A stretch of DNA of 64,000 bases from Holothuria scabra (taxonomy: Eukaryota > Echinodermata > Holothuroidea > Aspidochirotida > Holothuriidae): assembly GCA_037179385.1 (NCBI GenBank), contig CM074195.1:32134222-32198221 (forward strand), read 5' to 3'. The notes beneath the pieces were generated by a model. That model was not told the DNA's origin. It was given only the letters and a program-made list of their open reading frames with translations, and ran no database searches. Position 1 is the stretch's first letter; every line of letters begins with the position of its first letter. Shown here one piece after another: positions 1 to 42,800 of this stretch. The position numbers and the translations under genes are program-made.

Positions 1-440
1 CATGAATTTGTCAGACAGTATTTTATAGAATTTTCATTGAATTTTGTGCTGGCAGTTAGCATGGCTGTATGCATGTCATGCTGGTTGACTAGTGTCAGTG
101 CCATCTACAGCTGTCCAGCGCCACCCGACATGGCTAGAACCCTGCTGCCAATGATGATTGAATGACAGTGACACCTGTTGTGTCAGGTTATGATAATTGT
201 AAACGTTCACTGAGGCAGAATCTGAGATGTGGTATATTTTATCGCAAGATTTTCAAATCTAGGGAGTTCATTGCACACTAATGCAGAAAATAGATGTTAC
301 TTATTTTGAACTTGAATAAAAGTGGGTCACCCTTTACTACTTTCATTTTGGTTGCAGATTTAATTTAGTGTAGGCATGAAAAGCTTTAAACCTAGAACTT
401 TGTTTTAGTGGAACAGAGAGACATCTTTCAAATTCTATAG

Positions 441-1037
441 TTAAAGGGGAGGTTTAAGCAAAAACTAAATCTTCATATGTGAAAGACAAACAAAATCTAC
501 ACAGTGTGGTGCAAGTTCCATTCAAATCGGACATGTATTTCTTGAGATATCAGTAAATGAAGTCAGTAAATTTGTGTTCAAAAGTGAGTTTGAGGGCAGC
601 AGAGCTTATATCACTTCCTCACATTGACAAGGAATGCTTTGTTTACCTTTGCTTTATCAGGCTGTTGTGTTGACCTTGAAATAAATAGGAGTATGACCTC
701 CCTGTGGGGGATGCAAAGTTTGTAAAATTCTCATGCCACTTATGCAACCACATTTTAAAAATATGTCATTATTGAGAAGAAAATCCAGAATAAAGTTTAA
801 AGAAAAACAAAAGACTGCCCATTAATGTGGGGATGTGATGTCATACTGTATGTGCTTGCTTCAAGTTCACTTTTTGTTGAAAATGTGAAAACTTTATCTA
901 TTCATATCTTGAGAACCACACATCGGATTTCAATGCAAATTTCACCAAAATGCTTAGAATAAGCACCTCTCTTACATACCAGATCCTGTTGTGAACTTAA
1001 ACCCTTCTTTTTCACTAAATACCTCTTTTTAAAGGCT
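441..1037 (+). repeat. Dispersed repeat family A, copy 1
   Basis: About 600 bp that recurs at about 2815-3385 and 20190-20765. Shared landmarks in order are an ATCTACACAGTGTGGTG-like stretch, GAGGGCAGCAG, a CTCACATTGACAAGGAATGC block, a TGTTGACCTTG block, and a tail resembling ATTTCAATGCAAATTTCACC. The ends (TTAAAGGGGAGG on the left, CCTCTTTTTAAAGG on the right) are weakly inverted, so a non-autonomous DNA transposon is possible. No transposase remnant is visible. Confidence 0.75.
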
Positions 1038-1370
1038 CAGTCCAGGTTACAGGTAGATTTTATTCAATCCTTGCATTAAAGTGACCAAAGAGACAGTTAA
1101 TTCTCTTTCAGCTCCTGGTTCCAAGGATTTTAGTAGAACCAGGAGATGTTTGTCCAGGACCAGGATTTGTGAAAATCCAAGACAAATTGATGGTATCAGT
1201 TCAATTTAATTTAAACTTAATTTTTACATGCTTTATCAATTTATTTTTCAAATGCTTTAACTGCAAAAATATGTGAAATCAAAAAGACATAAGAGACACA
1301 AGAATACAAAGAAAATCTGGTATCAAACCTAATGATATAATAATGTAATAATTTTGGTTGTGTGGTATTG

Positions 1371-1892
1371 CAGGGTTCTCACTAACCCGAGCTCCCAGGT
1401 CCCTGACGTGCGACTTCAACTGGAGATGCTTGAAACGATATTAGTAATATGGCCCAGTTCTGCGATATCACCGGTGCTACGTACGTAATAGATCATCTGC
1501 TGCGCTGTTGTCCAGCTTAGTCAGAGTAACATCACTTGTCAATGCCAGACCAGTTTTAGGCAGCGGCTTGTTGCAAATATCATGACAGAACATCTGCATG
1601 GAAATTGCGCAGCATCACTGATTATTGGCTGGGAGTGATTTATGGCGCATCCTGGGAACTTTCGTCCATATCCAGTCTATAGTCTTGTCGGCAATACATG
1701 CTCTTGTAGTTGTTTTGGCAGGTGAAGTTTTGGTGTCAATGGCACAGTCTACACTTCTAGCATTCAGAATAAGGGCCAAACAAAGTGGGACTCTTCCAAA
1801 AATATGGGTCCCTCAGAAATTTGATGGGACTCTTGGAAAAAAAAGTTGAGGGTTCAGGGACTCTTGGGTGTGGGGGCCTAATGAGAACACTG
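1371..1892. mobile_element. hAT-like MITE with CAGGGTTCTCA termini
   Basis: The left end reads CAGGGTTCTCACTAACCC and the right end, reversed, reads CAGTGTTCTCATTAGGCCC. That is an inverted repeat of about 19 bp with three mismatches, and CAG(G/T)G starts are typical of hAT elements. A clean 8-bp target duplication is not seen: both flanks contain TATTG, but offset. No coding capacity is evident. Confidence 0.55.
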
Positions 1893-2294
1893 TATTGGGA
1901 ATATGGGTAAATGTTTTTAGCTGCTCTGCAGGGTTTGATTCCAAGATTTTGACTGTAGGCTATAATTAATTTAAATAAGGTATCTCTCGACCATGCAGTG
2001 AAAGATGCGAGGTCCCTGCCTGATTACCCCAAGGCGTGATGGTATAATAACTGATAAAAAGTGCTTCAGTCTGCTGCAGCTGCAGGTGAAGCATGACATT
2101 TTTTATGTTTGGTATCTAAGGGAAAATAACATGCTACAAAAATTTTCAAAAAATGGCCTGTGTTTGAAGTAGAATAAAAAATTTTCTTCCTGTTAAAGCA
2201 CAGCAGATTTTGGCTTTGGTATAAACACTCTCTAAGAGAATCTTCCCTTTTCAACCTGTTACAAAGTTATCTTGCATTTGCTTTTGTTGTGTAG

Positions 2295-32380
<30,086 letters not shown>

Positions 32381-33299
32381 CTTTAAAGGGACCGTATACC
32401 AGTCAGAAATGCTGCCATTCTTGATGGAAGTTTTGCTGCAATTTGATGAAAACAATGACAGACATATAGTCCCCCAAAAGATTTGAAATTCTAACCAAAG
32501 GTTTCATTGGAACAGTGAAATCATTTTGTGCAAAAAAAAATCTGTACCAGGGAAAACTTAGTTGTTCTTACAAAGTGGCATTGGGGATTTATGCCAAGAT
32601 CACGAATCGCACCCCCCCCCCAAAAAAAAAAAGGTTCGAACTTTAGGTTCATGTGATTAGTTGTAAGGTGCTGGACCATCCAAATCATATGTAGTTCAGG
32701 AAGAGAACCAAAACTGAGGCATGCCCGCTATTAATGCACCTTTAAATAAATTACTACCTATCACATTGCTAGCTATCACTGCAGTGAGCCTCCAGTGATT
32801 TGTTTTCTCAGGATAATGAATCTATGTCACTAGTGTGCATACATTAGAGGAAAGGCCCTTTAGCCAGAACTTAGGAAAACTCCCACCACCTTTGATTCTC
32901 ATAACTGTTCAGGTCAAGTTCCATACAGACATGACCCTCATTCATGACTTAAAATTTGTGTTGAAAGTGCTCCATGTGTGACGTACTGAAAAGCTGTGTA
33001 GGGCCAATGTCAGGGCCCCCAACAAATAAGGACCTCCTCCGACAAAGTGCACTTTACATAAGGCATTTAAAAGGCTGGGTGTGATTAAGGTTCAAAGGGA
33101 CAGGTTTGTAAATTATAAATATTGGTGTGAAAGCAACAAGTTTACCATTTTGCTGGCATTTTTTGGTTCAACAGATATTGCTGCCAAAGTGGGTACCAAA
33201 AATAGTTTTGTATATTTTTGTCGGCACATTTCCTTTGTCCTGATGCAATGGAAAAAGCATCAGTCAAATATAAGGGCACATGCATTCATTGTCAGAGTC

Positions 33300-33640
33300 T
33301 CCATCAAGGGGTGTAAAGAGAAACCCCTCTACCAGAAAAAAGAGGATTAATTCTAACCCCCTTCCCTTTCATTTCCATAAAAATAGAAAAAGTGTCAGTA
33401 TCTTGGTTTCTTTTAAGTAATATTTGAACTTACATAGATAATTAGCCTGTAAAACCCTTTAAATAGTAGTTTATTGGAGCCTTGAAGCCAGCTTTTTTCC
33501 CCACCCCAGCCCCTATCTTTAGCAATGGCCAAGGGCAGCATCAGTTTGGACTTGGAGTAATAAATATACATGAGTAGTACTTCCAAGTAGGTTAGGGTTA
33601 CCTTTTTCCTGACATATAAATTCAAAGAAACAACTTGGAG
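33300..33640 (+). repeat. Dispersed repeat shared with 47230-47480
   Basis: Shares CCCTTTCATTTCCATAAAAA, then AGTGTCAGTATCTTGGTTTC, TTTGAACTTACATA, and GGCAGCATCAGTTTGGACTTG-like blocks in the same order as the second copy. Element type unknown. Confidence 0.6.
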
Positions 33641-33926
33641 GAGGTGGGCTTGTTGATTTTTAACAGTAGTGATCTTGGGGGGAAAAAAACAAAAAAAACT
33701 TGTCCTTAAAAATTATGGCAGATTATGGCAGATTATGGCAGATGGCTATCTTCAATAAGCATAAACCTCAGTAGAACTGCTATTCATTCCCCTTTTAGCA
33801 TAATTTGATAATGATTTAAATTTTTACAAATATTAGAATAATACCGATTAATCAAAGAGTTTTTCACATGGTATAACTAAAAAGACTTTACTCAGAGAGG
33901 GCTTATGCAAATATGCTTTCAAGTTG

Positions 33927-34753
33927 AAGTCCCAATTCTTTCATTCCAAACAGTACCAAACCTTCTTGCTTGAGCCCCACCCACAATTGTCTGCAATTCA
34001 CCCTCATCCAGATACAATCTCAGTTTATATTGCTTCAGGGTGAGTATAGAAAAGCTCAATGTGTATAATCAAAATACTCTGAACACAGTTCATGCTGTAT
34101 AATATAAGCTTTGGTACTCTGCATTGCTTGAACTAGCTGTCAGGCTTAAGAGCTGAGCCAACTGATAATTTTGGTAAACCCGTACGGGAGCATTTCAGTT
34201 TGGGGGGGCAGAGGATTCTATGCCCAAAAATGTAATTCTGCCCGAAAGACTATCTAAGCGGAGCGCTTCCATCGGTTGACGCAGATCGTACAGAAAATTT
34301 TGAAAAATCACAACCCTCAGACAGATGGAAATGGCCTTTCCCAGGCTTATAAGCAGAATCAAAGCCGTCAATATTGTGAAATTTCGTTTGCAATAAAATT
34401 TTCACCAAAAATGAGCAAATCTACAAAAAGGTCAGAAAACTCTCAGATGAAATGTACCACTACCATTGGATGACTACATTAAGCTATAATCATTGGAAAA
34501 TGAGTTTGTGACTATGATGCTTTTTTATTATTTTTCGGCCAAGTGTTTGAAGGAATTCGGGTGCGCCTAGGAGTTTTCTGTGTAAGTAGAAGCAAACTCA
34601 AACGGCTGCCCGAATTTTTCCAGATCCCTGCTCGAATTTTAGGTCTTGAGAAAATTTGGGGAGGGCAGTCTGCCCACTGCCCCCCGCCTCATACGCCTAT
34701 GGGTAAACCCCTTCAAGAACTATAGTTTGGGATGAGGTTATTGGTCCTTTAAA
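33927..34753 (+). mobile_element. MITE family B, copy 2, interrupted
   Basis: The left part (33927-34181) and right part (34711-34753) together match the other family B copies. The continuity AATTTTGGTA...AGTTTGGGATGAGG is restored once the insertion at 34182-34701 is removed. Confidence 0.8.
34182..34701. mobile_element. 520-bp insertion nested in a family B MITE
   Basis: Flanked by the direct repeat GGTAAACCC (34173-34181 and 34702-34710). It starts GTACGGGAG...GGGGGGGCAGAGG and its reversed end is CATAGGCGTATGAGG...GGGGGGCAG, a loose inverted repeat around G-runs. The 8-9-bp duplication fits hAT or Mutator-type elements. It has no clear coding capacity. Confidence 0.75.
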
Positions 34754-36165
34754 GTAGCCATTTTCCACACAAAGAACATGGTTATAAGTTACCAGAGTAA
34801 CACAATGTGTATCAAATATGTCCAATGGTTAGTCACCATGTGCCTACAAGCTTAAGTTATGCTTACCAAAATACCCTGAGTCTGCATAAAATGTTATTTT
34901 TTCTTCACTTTTGTAGGAAACATTTATAAACATTTAAATGATGAGCTGATGTCATGATACAGGCTTTGGTAATGAACAGTGTGTTTTTTATTCATAATGT
35001 ATGGATGGTTTTAGTTATCATTTGAATGGAACATCCAGATGTAGGATACAAACATGGCAGGATCAAGGTAGTGCCCTTCAAAGATCAAATGCTTTAAAGA
35101 AGAATGCCTGGCTGAAAGACATACATCTAGTTACCCAAGCCCCTCAAACTTTCCCCACCAAATAAGAAAAGAGCACTGCAGTAGAAGCAACAAAATGTTA
35201 GGTACAGATTTACCATATTTTTTTCTGAAAAGCTAGAGCTAGACTGAAATTGCCTTTATCAGGGAGGGTATATTCCCCCTTTGGAAGTATTTTTTTTTTT
35301 TTGGGGGGGGGGGGTTTCAAGGGGTATCTGATTGCACAATGATGCAATATTAAAGCAAAATCAGGAAAGGCGTGTCAAATCAAAAGTGTGAGAAATACAT
35401 GAAATCCAGACAATCTGGGCATTTTTCAAAATTCCACTAAGATACCACAGAGAACCAATGAAAGGAGGACAACCCCAGGTAAATGCATGTGTCTGGTAAC
35501 CCTAGTTAGTTGTATTTATGATTGATGCTCTACGGTAGCTTTAATGGGAGATGCAAGCAATAAGGTTGGAATGTGGCATGAGTTATTAAAAGTTTAGTCT
35601 CCTTTAATAATTCTGTGTCAGTCCAGGGGGGCCTGATGCAAGTTGAAAGAATTGGGAAGTCTGCTTGTAAAAACAGTAGATCCCTCTCAGTATTTTATTT
35701 CTTGGGGCAAGAAATCAGAAGGATTCATGACATTTTGAAGCTACAACTAATTGAAGTTAAGAGTTGACTGGCAGATAGTTTGCTTACTGCGTGTGTAGAA
35801 AAAGTTATATGGGTTCTCAATGGTTCTCTCCCATTGTGCTTCCTATGGTTCCCCTGGTTAGCACTGCACATTACTGTGCCCAAGGAGGTTTGAAACTTAT
35901 AGGGCAAGTATTCAAATTTGGAGCTAATAATATAGAATATTAATTTTAAATAATTGCATTTTAATTTCAGTTCCTCAAATGAACAGATATAATGATAATT
36001 TAATGTTTGAAATGTGCAGGTGATTAAGAGTCACAAAATTTTGTTTAATTTTATAAAAATTAAATGAGGTGTGTTCACCACAGCTCTTCTCATATGGAAT
36101 AATCTGATGAAGTGCTGTAAAAAGCAGCAACATCGTATAGACAAATCCGAATAGTCATGTGATGG

Positions 36166-36357
36166 CAGGCGCGTAGCCAGAATTGTGTTATGGGGAAGGT
36201 TTTGGTGTCATGGGGGGGGGGGGATTGGGGCACAACATGAGGGCAAAGTCTAAGGATAGAGAGAAAAAAACTGCTATTTTAGGTATTTTTTGCATTGAAG
36301 GGTTGGGTCATGGGGGGACTCTAACATCCCCCGCCCAACCCTCCCCATGAGCCACTG
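36166..36357. mobile_element. hAT-type MITE with 8-bp TSD TGTGATGG
   Basis: Direct repeats TGTGATGG at 36158-36165 and 36358-36365 flank an element starting CAGGCGCGTAGCCAG and ending ATGAGCCACTG. The interior has G-runs and GGGTTGGGTCATGGGG matched by CCAACCCTCCCCATGA. Confidence 0.85.
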
Positions 36358-37922
36358 TGTGATGGTCTGATTAAGTCGGGCCTAACTGAGGGTCCACGAT
36401 CTTAGATTTTTCTCAATCTTTGCTTACCCTTGTCCAGGACAGTTGTACTTCAAAATAAACCTTCATTCCTTCAATTTCCCTGAATGTGAGGGTTAAGGCT
36501 GACAGACCTCACAAATGGCTGCCATCATTGCCTGATCGGATTCGTCTTAAAATCAACCATGGAAGTCTGAGAATATCTCACTCTTTCTATGAAAATTGGA
36601 ACTTGTCTTTGCATATATAGTGGTTTAACATTTACCTGAAAGAGTGAAGATTTTACAACTCGTCTTCAACTCTGAGCAGGACCCGAGCCTGCGGGGTGGT
36701 GGGAGGCAAACAGAGAAATTACTGTGATTTTTCCAAGGAGTTCCTACATACAGTGACACACAATGTAACAAGTGATGGGTGGCACTCTGCATAGGCAAGG
36801 TTTCAATTTCCCCCCACCCTTCCTAAGGGTATATACTCAGGCCTATGACTTAATGATTGTCACATGGCACTGGATAAGCTGAACTTCAGGTCATTTTTCT
36901 CCTTCCTTTGAGAGGGTATCAAGGAACTTGCTAAAGACAAATATTTTAGTTACATTTCTGTTTTTTTTTTCTACAGTAAATGTCCTGTTGCCATTGTCTT
37001 ATTTTGCAGCAATTTTGTAATGGTTGCAAGGTCTCTGTATGATCATTGTCAACTAAGAAAGACACCGAGGGAAGGATACCAGCGTGAGGCCTTGCTCCTT
37101 TCCCCTACATTTAAGTATGTGGCATTAACATGAACAATCAGATATATATCTTTTTGATTTTGTAAGGCTCAGTCCTCAGGGTACTTGCTGTTGTTTTAAG
37201 GGGGACTTACTTGAGCAACTTCCTGCTTTAATTGACTTGATTGAAAGACAAGAGGAGGAGGAAAAGCTGTGAGTTTGATGATCTTTATTGTATCACTGTA
37301 CAGAATTGGAGTAAGAAAAGTTTTGTACACAGTGTACATATCAAATACAAAACAGAAATTGTTCCTTTAAACAGAGAAAATGTTTTAATTCTTTTTTTGA
37401 AGTGTCACTGAATTTAGTTCAAATGTATCTTAAGAAAAATTCCAAAATCATTTCCCCAATCTCTACCGGACATATCCATGGCTAGATACGCCTATCACAT
37501 GTTTAAGTTAACTAACCGTCTTGAGGTCATTGTATATTATAGTGATACCAGCCCTTAAACAAACCTGGTTTCATCCTCTAAATGCTGGGTCGTGACTACA
37601 ACCACACTGACTTAATTGGAAGTGACCTATTGTGTATTAAATACTTGGTGATGTCACTCTTTTGAACAACTTGGATACATTCTTTTTCTTACATTTTAAA
37701 GCCATTACACCATGTTTCAAAATGGATTTGATGCTAATTGTCTTAATATGGTATAGGTTGACTTCACTGTGCAAGACCTTTCCTGAATATCTGCAATAAC
37801 TGTTAAGAATAATTCTCTCATATGCACATTTCTGTTTCAAAAAGAAAAAAAAAAAAAAAAATGGAGGCAGGTAAAATGTAAGAAGAACATAGCCTTATTT
37901 TGCACAACCACCTGTTCCAAAT

Positions 37923-38214
37923 TAAAGGCGTAATCGTTTGACCCCAAACAGTTCTCCTACATTACGTACTTGAGCCCCTGCCAACTGTCTAAAATTAATC
38001 CTCGTCCAGACAATTTCAGTTTATTGCTTTAGGGTGAGTATACTAGGCCCCAATGTGTAATCAAATTAAACTCTCAATACAGTACATGCTATGCAATATG
38101 AGCTTTGGTACTCTGCATTCTTTGAACTAGCTGTCAATCAAAGAGCTAGGCCAATTGAGAATTTCTGTGGACTACTAAAAAATTGTAGTCTGGGGTGAGA
38201 GGAATAGCCCTTTA
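37923..38214 (+). mobile_element. MITE family B, copy 3
   Basis: TTAAAGGCGTAATCG at the left, GGAATAGCCCTTTA at the right, with the internal AGCTGTCAATCAAAGAGCTA block shared by the family. Confidence 0.75.
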
Positions 38215-38562
38215 CATGAATAGATGTAAGCACTGTACATCTCAGCAACCAAACTTGCTATTTGGATCTTGTTTATTTTTTTTTTAATCAGGTCAATCTT
38301 CTGGGTCTTGCAATTTAGCCAGCAATGGTGGAGTGAAAACAACTGACTACAGTATGACCATATATCGGAACACTTAACATGCCACACTGCTGGAGTGCCA
38401 AAATCCCTGCACATCACTACATGCAGAATAAGCACAATAATATTGTTTTCACTCCAGAAAATCTTGGGGGAAAGAAGTTTCACTGACTGACACAATAAAA
38501 ATAAGATATTTATAACTTGAATTTATAACTTGGGTTAGATATTTCCTACCAACTTTACCCTC

Positions 38563-38892
38563 AAAGGGCCAAACCTCTCACGCTAAACTACAATTTTGGT
38601 ACGGGGGTACCAATTTTGGTATGGGGGTACCAAAATTCTCAATTGGCTCAGCTCTTTGATTGACAGCTAATTCAAACAATGCAGAGTACCAAAGCTTATA
38701 TTACACAGCATCAACAGTACTAAGAGTGTTTCGATTATATAAATTGAGTTTTTCTTTACTCACCTTGAAGCAATAAACTGAGATTGTATCTGGATGAGCA
38801 TGAATTTCAGACAATTGTGGTAGGGGCTTAAATAAGAAGGTTAGGAGAATTGGTACTGTTTGGGGTGAGAGAACTGGGCTTTCAAGGGCCTT
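38563..38892 (-). mobile_element. MITE family B, copy 4, inverted
   Basis: Reverse orientation. It contains a local duplication of CAATTTTGGTA(C/T)GGGGGTAC (about 38588-38633) absent from the other copies. It sits about 350 bp from copy 3 in opposite orientation, so the two could form a hairpin. Confidence 0.75.
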
Positions 38893-39609
38893 CAAGGACT
38901 TAACAATTTCTGATAGGCTGTTGCTACAAAAAGTGAAAGGGGTTGGCTGGGGCACTCATAATGTTGACTATCCTCATAAATTATCCTCTAAAATCTAGAA
39001 TGCAAACTGGAGGACTGAGAGGACTTACAATGCTTCTCTTCCTACAAAATAATGTCATGGCAACAGTGGGTCAAAATTTTGTATGTTGTACAAGGAGAAA
39101 GAGAGAGGAATTTACTGTTGCCTCACACAGCTAAATGTTGTTCAGCCCTTTCACATTTAAATACAGAGTTGTAAGGAGTCATGACCAGTGTCACTTATTT
39201 TCAAAATGTAGATACCTCAAGTAATTATATCAAAATTTTCCTCAGAGAAAAAATGCAACAACCAGAGTCATTGCCTCAATTCAAGTCACATTAAAAGTTA
39301 TTAGTGACTCAATTCTGCTGCAAATTTGAGTGACTCATTACAACTCTGTTAAAATATTAGAAACAAGATAGAAAGTGCTATAATGTTTTGTTCACCTCTT
39401 AATTTATTTTTAAAAATGAGTTCCTACTAGAGTGAGACCAGATTTGAAATTCATGTTCAGTTTGTACAATAAAGCTTATGTGGGCTTTCTCAGTACAGTC
39501 TCATCCAGTAAAGTTGTCCTTAAGGGAGGTGCCAAGCTTTTGCTCTTCACGGTAGTCTATGAAACCATAAGAAGTTTAAATCCTTGGTGTTTCTCTGGAT
39601 TTAGTCCCA

Positions 39610-39840
39610 TCATGCTTCAGTGAGATCATCATTAAAGTAGAGATGAATAGCAGGCAAAAAGTCATCATCATTCATGCTCAGTTTATAAAATTCCTCATCC
39701 TCATCATTCACATTATTGTCTTCCAATGTCTTGTTCATATCAAGATTTATTCCATTGTACTTCCACGTGTAGCTTGAAGCATGTGCATTCCATTTTAAAT
39801 ACCTCAGAAGAATTTCATCCATTATTTCTTCCGAACAGAC
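39610..39840 (-). CDS. CYB5D1: CYB5D1 exon 4 (C terminus)
   Basis: Acceptor TTCACAG then [44 protein letters not shown] and YFNDDLTEA, stop TGA. The end is nearly invariant in the family. Confidence 0.95.
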   Translation of the reverse strand, partial: VCSEEIMDEILLRYLKWNAHASSYTWKYNGINLDMNKTLEDNNVNDEDEEFYKLSMNDDDFLPAIHLYFNDDLTEA

Positions 39841-42800
39841 CTGTGAAGGGAAGCACATAAAAAGTATAAACAAGACTTGATCATGAATTACCTTGGAGGG
39901 TTTCAAATAGATTGAATAAACAAGGTAGCCTGACCAAGATAAGTCCAGCTTTTTCAGGTCTCCTAGCACTCCACTCTGTTATGATCATATCATTTCTTGT
40001 CTTATTACCTTTTGTTGCAATTATCATACATGGGTGGTTGTGTTTTACTGCAAGTTTGCCAGGGTGGAAGTACAGAGTATAATATCAAATCATAATGAGG
40101 AAGAGGAGAGGAGAAAGGGATGTGGAGAGGTGGCACCTCAGTAATTTTCAAAGCATAAAATCTTTCATCATAGTTTTGTGGACTATACTGATCACTGTTC
40201 CTATAATATGGTCCTACCCTTTCAATCCAATGCAAATAACATCTTGAATCTTTAAACCACATTTTCTCCATGCTAGAACATTCTGTATTTTGAAAATGTA
40301 AAAAATGATTTCTTTGTCCCCAACAAGAGTTGTTGACTTGTGAAAGAACTCTTGATGTGAGAGCAGGTGGTTGCTGCAGACCCTAAGCTTGGTGTGCATT
40401 GTTAAAGTTGAGAGGGCAGTCTTTGACCTTAGAAGCTTGTGAGCTTCATGAATGGAAATATCATTCCTTCACGGAACTCATAGGTGGGTAGTCTGAAGCT
40501 GAGGCCAGGCTACACTACAATACTGTACATGTGCACTCTGCCCCCTTCAAATATGGCTCAGAGAACATGAACTTGCTGAAAGCCATCAAACCTGCACATT
40601 CCCTCATTACACCTTAGGAAGTTTGAAGAAACCCAGAGTCTAAATATAGAACAGCTACAGTAGTGAATCAGTTTTTACAGAATACTTAATGGTGGTCTTA
40701 CCTCAATAGTTTGTTCTTGTGAGGTCAGAGTGTTGATGATCTTTATACGCCTTGTTTTACCAGATAAAATTCCAATACAGTAACTTTCATCTTTCCACCA
40801 TGGTCTTCCAAAATCATTAGCCCAATCTGACCTTGGGCAAGATGGTGGGATGTGAATAAATCTGCCGTGTGGTGTGTATGGAAATATGCATGCAGTTGTT
40901 GGATCTACATGAGTTCTTATCTGAAGGAGTGAAAGAAAGCAAACTATGGACTTTATTTTCATAAATACAAATTTTAACATTTTGAGGTAGAAATAGAAAG
41001 TGATCTATCCTAAAAATCACTATTAAGCATTTACAAAAGCGTAGCACCCTTGAAATAAAAACTATTTTTGATATTTTTGTCAAAAAGTTTTCTTTCTTTC
41101 GACCTTTTCAGGCATTGACTTTTGAGGCATGCCAGTACCATGGTTTACCACCACTAATCTCATAACTGTGAGAATTGCAATTTTTTCACACCTAGATTGA
41201 GAATGGGGACTCAGATAAATCTATTAGACTAAATAACAGCATATCTCCCACACTCTTAAATTTCATGAGGTGTGTAATTTTTAGCACAGCTGGAAAATCT
41301 AACACGTGAGGCATGTATTTATTGAAATAGAAGAACTGGTAGGATGCAGGATTCAGAAAAGCCCTGAGAGTTTTGGACTGGCCTTGAATTCTGAACTGCA
41401 TTCTCCTCTAATTAAACTTTTCACTATATATCTTCTGCACCAACTAAACAGTGAGCCACAACTGGAAAAAAGGCAGTGGCTGGCTCAACTTCAACAATAG
41501 GTTGGAAGCTGGGCTGTTAAACTCCATTTAACTAAATAACTAACTGCACCAACTAAACTTGCTTACATTTTATTAAGTCAAGTCCATGAAGTTGTTCTAC
41601 GGCAAACTCTATGAAAAGGAATTACTTAAAAAAGTTGGGAATTGGGAAAAAACTTACATCATTTGTTTTCTTGTCAAACCAGTGGCTGATATCCTTCCCT
41701 GCTGATGCAACAATTGGCTTCAATAAGGTGTCACCTGTTGGGAATAGGTCAATAGGACATTCATCAGCCAAGTAAAATTTGGTTGTCCAAAACAAAACAC
41801 TAATTGCGTTCATGCACTTATAGTCTTGAAGAATAAAAATATGTGATGTTTGAGAGACAGAAACACTTGAAGTCTGAAATATGGTGCGATGCAAAAAGTC
41901 AAAAGAGTTGGTCAGTCAGCAGCATGGCTGGAAAAACCCAGCAATTTGGGAAGCTCATTGCAGGGAAATTTTGGTATTTGGAGGGAAATTTGACAACTTT
42001 TGTACATGTAAACATGTGAAGCCTTTGGGAAATTTTGATTTGCTTCCTGGGAAATTTGATTTCAATGATTTGCTTGCAGGGAAATTTTCATTTTTTCCAG
42101 CCCTGGTCAGCAGTATTGGTTTTCAGTCCTAGAGAAAAATGGCTGTCCATCGGACAACCAACCTTTAACTTTTGGTTGCCCATATGGAATTTTAGTTGTC
42201 CCGGACAATCGTACAACCACGAAAATCAAGCCCTGGTGTATGTTATTTCCCATAGTTTCACAAAACTTAAATTTTTTCACCGTCAGTATGAATGAACTTT
42301 GCTTGTTGTCACAAAGAGTATCATTATCCCAGTGTAAATGCACAACACAATGCCCTACAAGCACTAAGAATAATCAACGATCTTGACATCATAAGATCAC
42401 ATTCTAAAGAGAAAAAAAAATGGAAAGAATACAAAAGTGTTTAGAGCTTACCTGCAAACTTTTCCACAAATGTTATCTCACTTGGCACCCACATAAGTTT
42501 AGATTTTTATTGCAGGGTTTCACAAACTAAAGTAAATACAGTATTAGGCTATGATGTTAGAGATACATGAACATACATGGCCTTTGAAATTTAATAAGTT
42601 ATGTTACATCATGCCATCATAAGTCACATTATTTAAGCCTAGGCTAGGCCTAGACCACCAGCCATAATGACCTAGGCCTAAGTTACTGCTACACACTACA
42701 CAGTCTACAGTTATCATTCACCAATGGATTATTTGCACAGGCTTTCTGCATGCTGCATGCATTCAACTCCACTGTGTGTGCTCTGATTCACCTCTTGATC

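Larger units (their letters stand above)
1..2294. other. Left-edge non-coding DNA, probably WDR33 intron
   Basis: No exon could be supported here. The first recognisable WDR33 exon begins at 2295 in phase 0 with residues matching about human position 69, so one or more 5' exons coding for roughly the first 65-70 residues should lie upstream. I looked for a codon string resembling the conserved segment before it (KTIDYNPSV in human) and did not see one. The stretch holds copy 1 of a ~600-bp dispersed repeat (about 441-1037) and a hAT-like element (1371-1892). The 74-residue open frame at 1625-1849 lies inside that element and looks accidental. Confidence 0.6.
32381..39609. other. Spacer between WDR33 and CYB5D1 (convergent ends)
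   Basis: Both neighbours end here. An AATAAA at 32745-32750 could be a WDR33 polyadenylation signal, and an AATAAA on the minus strand (TTTATT at 39403-39408) lies about 200 nt past the CYB5D1 stop. The middle holds family B MITEs (33927-34753, 37923-38214, 38563-38892), a hAT MITE at 36166-36357, a nested insertion at 34182-34701, and a repeat shared with about 47230-47480. No exon or RNA gene recognised. Confidence 0.6.

Noticed and set aside
39910..39969. Upstream extension of the CYB5D1 last exon (open frame begins at 39969)
   Set aside because: The family match starts at VCSEEIMDE right after a TTCACAG acceptor; the sequence before it is intron.
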